Of a DNA stretch of 64,000 nucleotides, positions 9,444-17,107 are shown piece by piece. This stretch comes from Candidatus Formimonas warabiya (GTDB taxonomy: Bacteria; Bacillota; Dehalobacteriia; Dehalobacteriales; Dehalobacteriaceae). Every line of letters starts with the position of its first letter. Position 1 is the first letter of the stretch. The stretch is taken from contig NZ_CP017634.1 of the NCBI RefSeq assembly GCF_002777255.1, positions 1,004,903 through 1,068,902 on the forward strand, given 5' to 3'. The notes beneath the pieces were generated by a model. That model was not told the origin of the DNA, searched no databases, and saw nothing but the letters and a program-made list of their open reading frames with translations. The translations under genes and the position numbers were made by a program.

Positions 9444-11621
9444 ATGCTAGCAGCAGAGTACATGGAAGTGCTTAATATCAATGATTCCCGTTCCGCCTTC
9501 CTCAGCCCATCTTCTGATGGGGTAAAACAGGCCAGACTGAAACGGGTAGTCAACGGGGAATGCGAACTGAAGTTCATCCTCCCCCGCACTTCGGAGAAGT
9601 GGGCCTATATTGATGGCTTGCACAAGATCAGGGTCAATGGCCATATCTTTTGGATCGTCGGGACCGAGGAGGAGAGGGATCAGCAGGGGAGGCTGCTCTC
9701 AAACGTCCAATGTGAAGAGATCTGGGTCAAGGACCTGGGGGCTAAGAGAGCCAATTACCTAACGGTTGAGATCCTCAGCTCCACAGCTGAAAATGCCTTG
9801 ACAACTCTTCTGGCCGGTACCGGGTGGTCCATAGGATTAGTTACTGTGGGCACCGACCTTCACGATCTGGAGACCGAAAAGGGGACCTGTCTATCGAACC
9901 TTAAAAAGGTCCAGGAGCTCTGGGGCGGAATTCTCGATTTCAACAGCGCCGAAAAGAAGGTTAATCTATTCGCTGATGCCGACTTCGGGCAGAATCGTGG
10001 GGTGCAGTTCCGGTACGGGAAGAATCTTAAATCTATTTCCCGGAAGATTGATTACAATGTGATAACCAGGCTTTTCCCATTCGGCAAGGATGACCTTGAC
10101 ATCAGCTCAGTAAACGAAGAGCATCTGTACATTGATAACTTCCAATATACAACCGAGGTATGGGAGGATAACTGGGTCAATCAGGACTATGATGACCCGG
10201 CCGAACTTAAGGCGAAAGCTATTGAGTATCTTGACACAATATCCCGACCCCGGGCAAATTACGCTGGCGAAGTAGATGATCTTTCCTCCCTCACGGGCTA
10301 TGAAGTAGAGTCCTTTGAATACGGAGACTGGATCACTATATTTGATCCGGACATTGCCCCCACCGGCATTTTAAATCGGATATATCAATATGAGTATGAC
10401 GTGTTCCAGCCATGGGATGCCGATGTAGAATTCGGCGATCCACAGGAGACCCTGGCTGACATCCTGGCCGGCCACCAGGTGGCAGCTGAGGTCGTGAATA
10501 ACGTGGTAGTTAAGAACCCTACGCTTCAGAACCTGTTTAAGGGGTTCGTCAATACCTTTACGACTCTCATCAATTCCGCAAACGGTAAACTTAGGTGGGA
10601 GAATGGGGTACTTGAGGCAATTGAGGTAGATGGAAGCGGTAATGAAACCGGCCAGCGGGTCCGGTTGACACCCGGGGGGTTAGGCATCAGTGAGGATTTT
10701 GGACAAACATATGTTACAGCTGTTACAGGTCAAGGCATACTTGGGGATAAGGTTATCGCTAATTCGGCTTATGTGCTTAGAATTTTGACTGGTGGTATCT
10801 CAATCCAGGACGGCCTCTCGGACGATCAGATTGCCGGCGCCGGCACATGGAATGCAGCTGCAACGATTGCTGCCAATTCCGTACAGAAAGGGGTGCCCTA
10901 TAACAGCGTGTCGATTACCCCGCTGGATGGGATCTTAGCTGCTTTGGCAAATGGAAACTATACTCGCCTTTCAGGATTAGGGCTAAAACATCAGATAGTT
11001 TTGTCGGCTACCTTAGCAAGTCCCGGAATGACCGATAGTGCAACTACAGCAACACTGACGTCAGACGTTTTACTACCAGCCCCATTTTCTCTCCAAATAG
11101 ATAATGAAATCATGATAGTCAGGACAAAAAGCGGGACTTCTTTAAGTGATATATTAAGGGGCCAAAGTGGATCTACAGCAACAAGTCACAATGCAGAAAC
11201 ACCAATTCTGCTTATCAAGGATTACCACTTTTTGACAGAGATAAGTAGAGTATCAACGGTAGGAGGTGGGTCTCATACTTCTTCCCCATGGTGGGATGAA
11301 TCAGACGTTTTGTCACAAGTCCCTATAATTACGATTCAGTTGCCTGAAGATTTCAAAGAAAAGATATTTAAAATATCTGTAGAACCACGCATGAGTGATG
11401 CAAATATGAATTATATGTTTGACGGATTTACTTTTGCAGGTTCAGGAAGCGCATACTGGCAATTAAGAAAAGTTATTTGCGAGGTAGTGGGGACGCCTGA
11501 TTTTGTAAATGCAACCTTTCAAATTAAGGCATATGCTCAATTTAGACGGGGGACCTCGGTTACAACCACATCTTACGAAGGATGTTCCGGAATAGATGTC
11601 ACTTATACCGTTACTGCATAA
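9444..11621 (+). CDS. Phage tail-tip protein (Tal-type, minor structural protein)
   Basis: 725 aa; ATG 9444 behind GGAGGTGATG. The N-terminal about 340 residues match the tail-associated / prophage endopeptidase-tail family: ARLKRVVNGECELKFILPR, HIFWIVGTEEERDQQG, and a closing segment ILNRIYQYEYDVFQP typical of the gp27-like hub fold. The C-terminal half carries fibre-like beta repeats (LRLTPGGLGISEDFGQTYVTAVTGQG) and ends in a more AT-rich module from about 11000. It would form the tip of the tail and contact the cell wall. No clear peptidase active site was seen, so the protease activity known in some relatives is not claimed. Confidence 0.75.
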   Translation: MLAAEYMEVLNINDSRSAFLSPSSDGVKQARLKRVVNGECELKFILPRTSEKWAYIDGLHKIRVNGHIFWIVGTEEERDQQGRLLSNVQCEEIWVKDLGAKRANYLTVEILSSTAENALTTLLAGTGWSIGLVTVGTDLHDLETEKGTCLSNLKKVQELWGGILDFNSAEKKVNLFADADFGQNRGVQFRYGKNLKSISRKIDYNVITRLFPFGKDDLDISSVNEEHLYIDNFQYTTEVWEDNWVNQDYDDPAELKAKAIEYLDTISRPRANYAGEVDDLSSLTGYEVESFEYGDWITIFDPDIAPTGILNRIYQYEYDVFQPWDADVEFGDPQETLADILAGHQVAAEVVNNVVVKNPTLQNLFKGFVNTFTTLINSANGKLRWENGVLEAIEVDGSGNETGQRVRLTPGGLGISEDFGQTYVTAVTGQGILGDKVIANSAYVLRILTGGISIQDGLSDDQIAGAGTWNAAATIAANSVQKGVPYNSVSITPLDGILAALANGNYTRLSGLGLKHQIVLSATLASPGMTDSATTATLTSDVLLPAPFSLQIDNEIMIVRTKSGTSLSDILRGQSGSTATSHNAETPILLIKDYHFLTEISRVSTVGGGSHTSSPWWDESDVLSQVPIITIQLPEDFKEKIFKISVEPRMSDANMNYMFDGFTFAGSGSAYWQLRKVICEVVGTPDFVNATFQIKAYAQFRRGTSVTTTSYEGCSGIDVTYTVTA

Positions 11622-11807
11622 GTCCAGCTAAGAAAAGTCAAGCAAAAAAATAAAAAAGTTAGAAATATTATGCTGGGGCAAAAAAGGGTAACCTTAACAA
11701 AGCTTTTTCAGACATTGAAAAAAGCGCACCTTGGCAATGTATAAAAAATTATGTATGTTTATGCAGCATTCGTTAGCTTTACTGAATATTCTGCGCAATG
11801 CTTATGG
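11622..11807. other. Non-coding flank between the tail-tip gene and the IS3 element
   Basis: 186 bp with no supported gene. It has an imperfect inverted repeat near 11762-11793 (GCAG-ATTC against GAAT-CTGC). Because the IS3 element abuts the IS110 gene on its other side, this flank may contain the far end of the disrupted IS110 element, but its boundary could not be placed. Confidence 0.4.
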
Positions 11808-11951
11808 TGGACTACTTTGTCAAGACAATTTTTTGACCCTGTTTAAGGTGTATTCACACCACCTTTCGCTCCTTGATAATTGTATATAATTGTAAGTTTA
11901 TTTAAAAACGTATTGGTAATTCCGTTAATTATTTCCACTGGATTAGATATT

Positions 11952-12047
11952 ATGTCAAGGGTCGGCTTTGCCGACAGCGAAGCTGCTTGCCCTTGACATG
12001 TTGATCAGCAAGACCCTTTTGTTTCCGGTCTGTTCATAACAGACCGG
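11952..12047. repeat. Nested inverted repeats inside the IS3 element
   Basis: An outer 10-bp stem (ATGTCAAGGG at 11952-11961 with CCCTTGACAT at 11990-11999) encloses two small hairpins, TCGGC-TTT-GCCGA and AGC-GAA-GCT. A separate perfect 10-bp stem with CAT loop, CCGGTCTGTT / AACAGACCGG, lies at 12025-12047. Downstream of orfB in its reading direction; may act as terminator, cruciform or structured RNA. Confidence 0.7.
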
Positions 12048-12108
12048 TTGCCTCCCGGCGAGGGCGGGGTGGTTTGGAGGGGCAGAGCCCTTCCAGGGTT
12101 TTAAGAAG

Positions 12109-12993
12109 TCATTTTTTAAAGTAAACTTCTGCCGGAGTAAGTTCCTTCAATGCTTGGTGTGGCCGGTATGTGTTGTAGCTTTCAAGATATCTTCCAATAC
12201 CATACCTGGCTTCTCTAGGGCTTGCATAATCATTAATATATATTTCTTGGTACTTAACAGATCTCCATAATCGTTCTGTGAAAATGTTATCTAATGCCCG
12301 GCCTCTTCCGTCCATGCTAATTTGGATGCTACTATTTATCAGCGTATCTATATATCGTCTGGATGTAAATTGGCTACCCTGATCGCTATTGGCAATTACA
12401 GGTTTTCCGATTTTTAGACCTGCTTCCAATGCGGAAAGAACAAAATCAACTTCAAGGTTATCACTTAATTCCCATGAAACCACGTAACGTGAATACCAGT
12501 CCAGAAATGCTACAAGGTAAAGCCAGCCGCGTCGTAAGCGGACATAGGTAATATCAGTTCCCCAAATATGGTTTGGATAACTGGCGGTAATATTTCTAAG
12601 TAGGTATGGATAAACCTTATGTTCATGGTTTCTTTTGCTGAGGTTAGGACCAGGATGTATTGCAACCAAGCCCATTTCACGCATATATTTTTGAACCGTT
12701 GACCGACTAACCAAGTGTCCCTCTCGTTTTAAGACCGTCGTAATACTTCTCGAACCGAAATAGGGTGATTTAGTATAAATTTCGTCAATGGCATGCTTAA
12801 GCCGAATTTCCTCTTCTGATGGTGGAACTGGTTTATAGTAAAGACTGCTCCGATTGAGAGAAAGCATTTGAGCTTGCACAAAAACGGACATTTCGGGATC
12901 GTCAAAATCTACAAGGGCAATCCGTTCACTTCTTGGCAGGGTCGATCCCAGATTTTTTTTTAAGCCAATTGAATTGGGCGGTGACCTCTCCAA
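12109..12993 (-). CDS. IS3-family transposase OrfB (DDE integrase domain)
   Basis: Catalytic half of the IS3 transposase. Contains an HTH_21-like N-terminal part (YFGSRSITTVLKREGHLVSR) and the rve integrase core with the D-D-E triad: D in WGTDITYV, D in NSDQGSQFTS, E in DNIFTERLWRSVK. Ends with the usual YNTYRPHQALKELTPAEV. The visible frame opens upstream of any good start and overlaps orfA by 68 bp, so it is probably made as an OrfAB fusion. Relative to orfA it is in the +1 frame, not the usual -1; an A9 run (12953-12961 on the minus strand) lies inside the overlap. Confidence 0.9.
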   Translation of the reverse strand: MERSPPNSIGLKKNLGSTLPRSERIALVDFDDPEMSVFVQAQMLSLNRSSLYYKPVPPSEEEIRLKHAIDEIYTKSPYFGSRSITTVLKREGHLVSRSTVQKYMREMGLVAIHPGPNLSKRNHEHKVYPYLLRNITASYPNHIWGTDITYVRLRRGWLYLVAFLDWYSRYVVSWELSDNLEVDFVLSALEAGLKIGKPVIANSDQGSQFTSRRYIDTLINSSIQISMDGRGRALDNIFTERLWRSVKYQEIYINDYASPREARYGIGRYLESYNTYRPHQALKELTPAEVYFKK

Positions 12994-13222
12994 GCTGGGT
13001 ATACAGATCTTGCACTTGCTTTTTTAGATCTTCTTTTTCGTCATCCTTCCTGCGTCCATCTGCAAGTATCTGAGGGAGCCCTTCAATTGCTTCTTTCTTC
13101 CAACTAGACAGCTGATTTGGATGTACTTCATATTCGGCAGCAAGCTGGGATATGGATTTTTCTTCCTTTAGAATTTCCAGTACAACCTTGGCTTTAAATT
13201 CTCCTGTAAATGTTTTTCGCAT
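12926..13222 (-). CDS. IS3-family OrfA (helix-turn-helix)
   Basis: 98 aa DNA-binding subunit. Begins MRKTFTGEFKAKVVLEILKEEKSISQLAAEYEVHPNQLSSWKKEAIEG, a typical HTH_Tnp_1 helix-turn-helix, followed by a leucine-zipper-like coiled coil (DLKKQVQDLYTQLGEVTAQFNWLKKK). Starts 54 bp inside the right end of the element. The C-terminal LKKK is encoded by the A9 run where slippage into orfB could occur. Confidence 0.9.
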   Translation of the reverse strand: MRKTFTGEFKAKVVLEILKEEKSISQLAAEYEVHPNQLSSWKKEAIEGLPQILADGRRKDDEKEDLKKQVQDLYTQLGEVTAQFNWLKKKSGIDPAKK

Positions 13223-13276
13223 ACCTCATTATACACTTTAAATCAGGCTGTTTTGTTGTCTAGTTTTCTTAGTCCA

Positions 13277-14539
13277 TTATAGCTGATCCGGAGTTTTCAT
13301 CTCATATGGTTTGTTATCCCGGAGCATGGCAAATATCGTGTTGCACACCTTATGCATAACTGCACCAAGTGCAACCATCTTACATTTAGATTGACACTTT
13401 TTCAGGTAAAATTCACGCAGGACAGGGTTCTTAGCAACTCCTTTCTTATCACTGCCGATTGCCTGAAGTGCCATCGTGTAAACTACTCTGCGAGCCAGAG
13501 CAGATCCCCGCTTGGAAATCTTGACATCGGTGCCCTTAAAGTTACCGGACTGCTTTACCTCCGGGTCTAATCCAAAGTAAGCATAAAGCTGTTTTGGTTT
13601 ACGGAAAGCGCCGAAATCACCGATTTCGCACATAAGAGTTACCGCGCTTAGGAAACCGGCACCTCGATAGGATTCCAGCAAATGAATCTGCTGGATAAAG
13701 GGTTCTTCCGGATGGGCATCCACAATGGAGGCCATCTCAGAAAGAACAGCCTGAGTCTCCTCATCATATTTCTGAATGAAAGAGATATGTTGGCAGATCA
13801 GAAAAAAGTTGCTGTCCAGAGCATGGCCGAAAGAAAAAGATTCTTTAGCTGCCAGTACCAGTTGCTCATATTTTGCAGCGGCGGAGGCAATCCCTTTCCT
13901 GGAGGCTTTTGCAATGGCAGGAATCAAGGTGCTGGGGTCGGCATCAAGGATAGCCTGAGGGGAGGTATATTCCTTTAAAATCATAAGAGAAGCACTTCCC
14001 GTCACTTTGGAGAAGATACCGAGGTATTGCGGAAAAGCAACCCGGAGCTGGCCTAAAAGCTTGTTCACATAAGCAGAACGGGCATCCATGAGATTGTAAT
14101 ATTCCCTAGTAAGATTGCGCAGGTTTAAAACCAGGTCTGTCGGTATGAGAGATAACTTGATGTTTGGATTCAAACCGAGGATGGCAGCCTTTTTGGAATC
14201 GAAGCTATCATTATGAACTTTCCTGATGTTCATGTTTCTGCTAGAATTGGTGATGAGGGGATTGATGACGGAAACGTCAAATCCCGACTCACGGAGATAG
14301 CAGAAGAGAGGGAAATGGTAGATTCCCGTGGATTCCAGAAAGATACGAGCTTTCAAGGAATTCAACTCTTCTGCTTTTTTAATTCTGTCAACGGCAGAAG
14401 AGAGAGAATCCAACCGATTATGAAAAATCTTAAAGGGCTTACCAAGAAGTTGGAAATTGGGGAGTGCTATGGACATTTCAGAGAAATCGGCACCCACATC
14501 AATCCCAACAGATAAATAAGGTTCAAAAGTTTGGTGCAT
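13277..14539 (-). CDS. IS110-family transposase (DEDD recombinase)
   Basis: 420 aa; start ATG at 14539 with GAAAGGAG 8 nt upstream. The N-terminal RuvC-like DEDD domain shows VGIDVGADFS (D), LESTGIYH (E) and VHNDSFDSKKAA (Asp pair). The C-terminal Tnp_20 domain has ESYRGAGFLSAVTLMCEIGDF with the conserved serine that acts in strand exchange in this family, then YAYFGLDPEVKQSG and SKRGSALARRVVY. The family excises as a circle and, in IS621, is guided by a bridge RNA encoded upstream of the gene. The stop codon touches the IS3 end exactly, so the 3' end of the element has been separated by the IS3 insertion. Confidence 0.9.
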   Translation of the reverse strand: MHQTFEPYLSVGIDVGADFSEMSIALPNFQLLGKPFKIFHNRLDSLSSAVDRIKKAEELNSLKARIFLESTGIYHFPLFCYLRESGFDVSVINPLITNSSRNMNIRKVHNDSFDSKKAAILGLNPNIKLSLIPTDLVLNLRNLTREYYNLMDARSAYVNKLLGQLRVAFPQYLGIFSKVTGSASLMILKEYTSPQAILDADPSTLIPAIAKASRKGIASAAAKYEQLVLAAKESFSFGHALDSNFFLICQHISFIQKYDEETQAVLSEMASIVDAHPEEPFIQQIHLLESYRGAGFLSAVTLMCEIGDFGAFRKPKQLYAYFGLDPEVKQSGNFKGTDVKISKRGSALARRVVYTMALQAIGSDKKGVAKNPVLREFYLKKCQSKCKMVALGAVMHKVCNTIFAMLRDNKPYEMKTPDQL

Positions 14540-14780
14540 GAGTAATCTCCTTTCGAATAGGCATCCATTTCCAGACAATAGCTACACAGCCTAGCATGTG
14601 ATGCAGGTATAGCACAAAGGCTCCCAACCAGCCGAATCATAAAGGACTATTGAATGGATTAATTGACTTATTTACAGGTATAGGGCAATAAGAAAAGCCC
14701 GCCCTAGGAGGAGTCCATTTATCTTCCTATTCAACAAATGAATATACCTTAAAAACGGTCTGGTGTCTATTAGGAGCCTG
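14540..14780 (-). ncRNA. Candidate bridge RNA region of the IS110 element
   Basis: Non-coding spacer upstream of the IS110 gene (the gene-free gap runs on to 14922). Read on the minus strand it has inverted repeats such as AGGGC / GCCCT and AGCC / GGCT and two exact copies of CTATACCTG (14675-14683 and 14604-14612) about 70 nt apart, one near each of these possible hairpins. In IS110-group elements the bridge RNA lies in this place and orientation. The exact RNA ends and the outer element boundary were not resolved. The remaining 140 bp up to the next gene hold nothing else I can name. Confidence 0.45.
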
Positions 14781-14922
14781 TGTACATGATGAATAAAAAT
14801 ACATTGTTTTAAAGTTGGAAGATAGGAAAGAAACCAGACTACTCTTTGTCCAACTTAGGTATAAAAAATTATTAACCATATAGCTTTAATGCTATATCAA
14901 TATGATACTAGGAGGGGTAAAA

Positions 14923-15228
14923 GTGTTATTGCTTTACAAAAAGTCGACTGGTCATATTGTAGGGACAAACAATAGTCCCCTGGCTACGTTTGAAAACATG
15001 TATCCCCATGCTACAGAAGAATTCAAGCAAATGTATGGGGGATTAGTAGTAGAAGATGATCCTGAATATGACAGAAATAGGCAATGGTATAAAGTTGAAG
15101 ATGATATTAGGGTTGTAAGACTGGAATCTCCTTGGATTGAAGAACAGGTTAGACCACCAGATCCGGGAGATCAGCGTATTCTTGACTTAGAACTGGCTGT
15201 AGCCGCTATCCTGGGAGGTGCGTCATGA
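14923..15228 (+). CDS. Small phage late protein, unknown
   Basis: 101 aa. GTG at 14923 follows AGGAGGGG by 6 nt; the earlier ATG (14902) lies upstream of that ribosome binding site. The N-terminal part (LLLYKKSTGHIVGTNNSPLATFENMYPHA) is followed by an acidic segment. Stop overlaps the next start (ATGA). Position between tail genes and holin is where phages encode XkdW/XkdX-type small proteins; the family itself was not recognised. Confidence 0.65.
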   Translation: MLLLYKKSTGHIVGTNNSPLATFENMYPHATEEFKQMYGGLVVEDDPEYDRNRQWYKVEDDIRVVRLESPWIEEQVRPPDPGDQRILDLELAVAAILGGAS

Positions 15229-15368
15229 TGCCGGAGTGGAAGCGAAATATCTTTGTCCGGGCGATAACAGCCCGGATGGCAGGGGAGGGGAGGACAAAGG
15301 AGGATCTGATTGCCGAATATGTCTTACTGACGGAGGAGGAGAAAGCGGAAATACTGAGCTATATTTGA
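15225..15368 (+). CDS. Very small phage protein (47 aa)
   Basis: ATG at 15225 overlaps the upstream stop in ATGA, with GGGAGGTG 8-14 nt upstream. Protein begins MMPEWKRNIFVRAITARMAG and ends LLTEEEKAEILSYI. It is mostly helical and resembles in size and position the short proteins that follow tail-fibre genes in many Firmicutes phages (XkdX-like place), but the sequence is not clearly XkdX. Confidence 0.6.
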   Translation: MMPEWKRNIFVRAITARMAGEGRTKEDLIAEYVLLTEEEKAEILSYI

Positions 15369-15390
15369 GCCTAAAAGGCTCATTAATTTT
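15366..15390 (+). terminator. Weak hairpin between the small late gene and the holin
   Basis: TGAGCC-TAAAA-GGCTCA stem that includes the stop codon, followed by TTAATTTT. Similar in stem sequence to the hairpin at 9402. Likely a weak or partial terminator because the lysis genes follow at once. Confidence 0.4.
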
Positions 15391-15411
15391 GTTACCGAGG
15401 AGGGGGTTATA

Positions 15412-15939
15412 TTGGGCATCATAGAAATGTTTGCAGGCACTATCAGTAAAGTAGGGGAGAACCACTGGGCGCAGTTTTGGGGTGTGTTGCTAGGGATCTT
15501 TTTTTATCTGGTGGAGCCGGGAGCAGCTTTTGGGGCATTATGGATTGCCGTGGCTGGCGATTTATTCAGCAGACTGATAGCCGAGGCAAGGACCCATGGT
15601 GGACTGTATCATGCAGCCAAAGAAGGATTTATTAATTCCGAAAAAATGTTTTGGCAAACGGCGGTAAAGATTACCGCATATTTTTTTATGTGCGTGATGG
15701 CCAATCAGAGCAAATACATATTCAGGTATGACGCACCGTCGGAGCTGTTCTCAACTATTGTTTATTCAATTCTTTTTTTGGTGGAGTTTTTCTCGGTCTC
15801 TAAGAATTTTCAAGACGCAGGCGTCAATTCTTTTAAATGGTTGGCCATGTTCGCAAAGCAAAGATTAGATAAAATTGTACCTGGTGGAGGTGATATTTGT
15901 GAGGGAGATAAACCTTCTTCATCCGGACCTACAGACTAA
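15412..15939 (+). CDS. Phage holin family protein
   Basis: 175 aa. TTG start behind GAGGAGGGGG. Hydrophobic segments at about residues 20-50 (WGVLLGIFFYLVEPGAAFGALWIAVAGDLF), 80-97 and 108-128, fitting a three-pass holin of the toxin-secretion/phage-lysis type that times membrane permeabilisation and lets the endolysin reach the wall. It overlaps the endolysin gene by 41 bp, a classic lysis cassette. Confidence 0.8.
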   Translation: MGIIEMFAGTISKVGENHWAQFWGVLLGIFFYLVEPGAAFGALWIAVAGDLFSRLIAEARTHGGLYHAAKEGFINSEKMFWQTAVKITAYFFMCVMANQSKYIFRYDAPSELFSTIVYSILFLVEFFSVSKNFQDAGVNSFKWLAMFAKQRLDKIVPGGGDICEGDKPSSSGPTD

Positions 15940-16492
15940 ATGTAATAGGTTGATCGACCTGGCAAAAAGTAAGGGGCATAACATCATTATCACGCAAACA
16001 CTCCGGAGCAAGCAGGAGCAAGATGATATGTATGCCCAGGGCCGGACAAAGCCTGGAAAAATTGTTACCGAGGTTAAATATCCCCGGTCGATGCATTGCT
16101 GGGGATTGGCGTTCGACATTGCTGTCTTGCTAAACGGTCTGGTTACCTGGGATACAAAGTTTTATGATCAGATCGGGCCATTGGCTGCGGCCATCGGCCT
16201 GGAGTGGGGCGGATCCTGGAAGAGCTTTGTAGACAAGCCTCACTACCAGCTTCCCGGGTACGATGTTGATGATCTGATCAAGAAGTATGGTGCACCGGAG
16301 AAATTTATGAAATCGTGGGAGGGGATTAATGTGCCGGGATTTGAGGGGCCAGCCAAAGTAATTTTTAAAGGGAAGGAGCTTTCAGCAGGACTGCTGGAAG
16401 GGAGAACTTACGTGGAGATTCGGGCCCTGGCTGAGGCCATGGGCCTGAAGATTTCCTACGACAATGCCACCAAGACTGTAACCCTGTCATAG
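15899..16492 (+). CDS. Endolysin: M15-family peptidase with C-terminal stalk domain
   Basis: 197 aa. GTG at 15899 follows GGTGGAGGTG; the upstream in-frame TTG is less likely. The zinc peptidase part (about 1-120) shows RSKQEQDDMYAQGR, then SMHCWGLAFDIAV with the His/Asp zinc ligands near residues 66 and 73, and DKPHYQL with the last His near 114. This is the L-Ala-D-Glu / D-Ala-D-Ala peptidase fold (VanY/CwlK-like) that cuts peptidoglycan stem peptides. The last 45 residues (VIFKGKELSAGLLEGRTYVEIRALAEAMG) form a copper-amine-oxidase-N-like stalk domain, probably for wall binding; the same domain type occurs in the tape measure protein. Confidence 0.9.
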   Translation: MREINLLHPDLQTKCNRLIDLAKSKGHNIIITQTLRSKQEQDDMYAQGRTKPGKIVTEVKYPRSMHCWGLAFDIAVLLNGLVTWDTKFYDQIGPLAAAIGLEWGGSWKSFVDKPHYQLPGYDVDDLIKKYGAPEKFMKSWEGINVPGFEGPAKVIFKGKELSAGLLEGRTYVEIRALAEAMGLKISYDNATKTVTLS

Positions 16493-16534
16493 GGTTTTAT
16501 TTTTTTACCAAAATTTAAATGGAGGGGATCTTTG

Positions 16535-16918
16535 ATGAGTACAATGTTCTATGATGTGTTTCAGGTTTTGATCTGCCTTTTGGCGGTTCTGCTGGCCGGC
16601 GGTCTGGTCTGGTTTATCAAAGAAAAAATCGGCGTCGAGAAAATGAAGAAAATATCCAGTGAGCTTTATGCCAATAAGGAGCTGGCTGCTGCAGCCGTCC
16701 GATATGCCCAACAAGTTTTTTGGAACCAGGCCGGCGAGATTCGGTATCAGAAAGCTGCAGAGTGGATGTCTACACAGTGCAAGAAGGTTGGCTTAAATAT
16801 TGCTGATAGTGAAATCAAAACATTAATTGAAAGTGCCCTCCGAGCCTTCAAAGACGAATTCGGTGAGGAGTGGGGAAAAGCCATTGCCGAGCCGGCCGGC
16901 GCGGAAGGAACTGAATAA
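16535..16918 (+). CDS. LLH-type holin-like protein
   Basis: 127 aa; ATG at 16535 follows GGAGGGG by 7 nt. One N-terminal transmembrane segment (VLICLLAVLLAGGLVWFI) is followed by an amphipathic helical domain (AAAAVRYAQQVFWNQAGEIRYQKAAEWM) typical of the phage LL-H holin family. Placed just after the endolysin, so the phage appears to carry two membrane lysis proteins; this one may be a holin or a spanin-like/antiholin partner. Confidence 0.75.
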   Translation: MSTMFYDVFQVLICLLAVLLAGGLVWFIKEKIGVEKMKKISSELYANKELAAAAVRYAQQVFWNQAGEIRYQKAAEWMSTQCKKVGLNIADSEIKTLIESALRAFKDEFGEEWGKAIAEPAGAEGTE

Positions 16919-16963
16919 GGGGGTGATCCCTATCTGCCGGCCCACTACGACCCCAGCATACGA

Positions 16964-17000
16964 GCCCTGTCTCTTCGGAGGCAGGGCCTTTTTATTTTTT
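16964..17000 (+). terminator. Strong terminator ending the phage late operon
   Basis: Ten-bp stem GCCCTGTCTC / GAGGCAGGGC with a stable TTCG loop (one G-T pair) followed by CTTTTTATTTTTT. Marks the end of the late/lysis transcription unit; the cargo genes start just beyond. Confidence 0.85.
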
Positions 17001-17007
17001 CCGCCAC

Positions 17008-17088
17008 TTGACAAAACAGAGAAAAAACTGTAAAATCATTTACAAGATAATCGTCAATGATTTTACAGTTTTGGTGTTATTTTGTCAA
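17008..17088. promoter_or_regulatory. Palindromic region with two facing consensus promoters
   Basis: An 81-bp interrupted palindrome: two 33-nt arms (17008-17040 and 17056-17088) around a 15-nt centre; the inner 17 nt of each arm match perfectly. Each arm reads TTGACA, 17-nt spacer, TAAAAT, so both strands carry a near-consensus sigma-A promoter pointing inward. The + strand one would drive the gene at 17108. The perfect inner arms cover both -10 elements and look like an operator, possibly for the HTH protein encoded at 17710. Confidence 0.7.
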
Positions 17089-17107
17089 TCTTAAGGAGGA
17101 TAGTTAA

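Larger units (their letters stand above)
11808..13276 (-). mobile_element. IS3-family insertion sequence
   Basis: 1469 bp. Ends are imperfect inverted repeats: the left end begins TGGACTA and has AGACAA at about position 17; the right end, read inward, begins TGGACTA and also has AGACAA at the matching place. Encodes overlapping orfA and orfB on the minus strand. TTAT occurs next to both ends but with two unexplained bases at the left, so a target duplication is not certain. About 300 bp of structured non-coding DNA lies between the left end and the orfB stop. Confidence 0.85.

Noticed and set aside
1..17000. Diversity-generating retroelement near the fibre gene
   Set aside because: No reverse transcriptase and no template/variable repeat pair was seen next to the receptor-binding gene.
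16827..17033. 68-codon frame across the end of the LLH holin gene and its terminator
   Set aside because: Runs through the strong terminator hairpin and overlaps the real gene in another frame.
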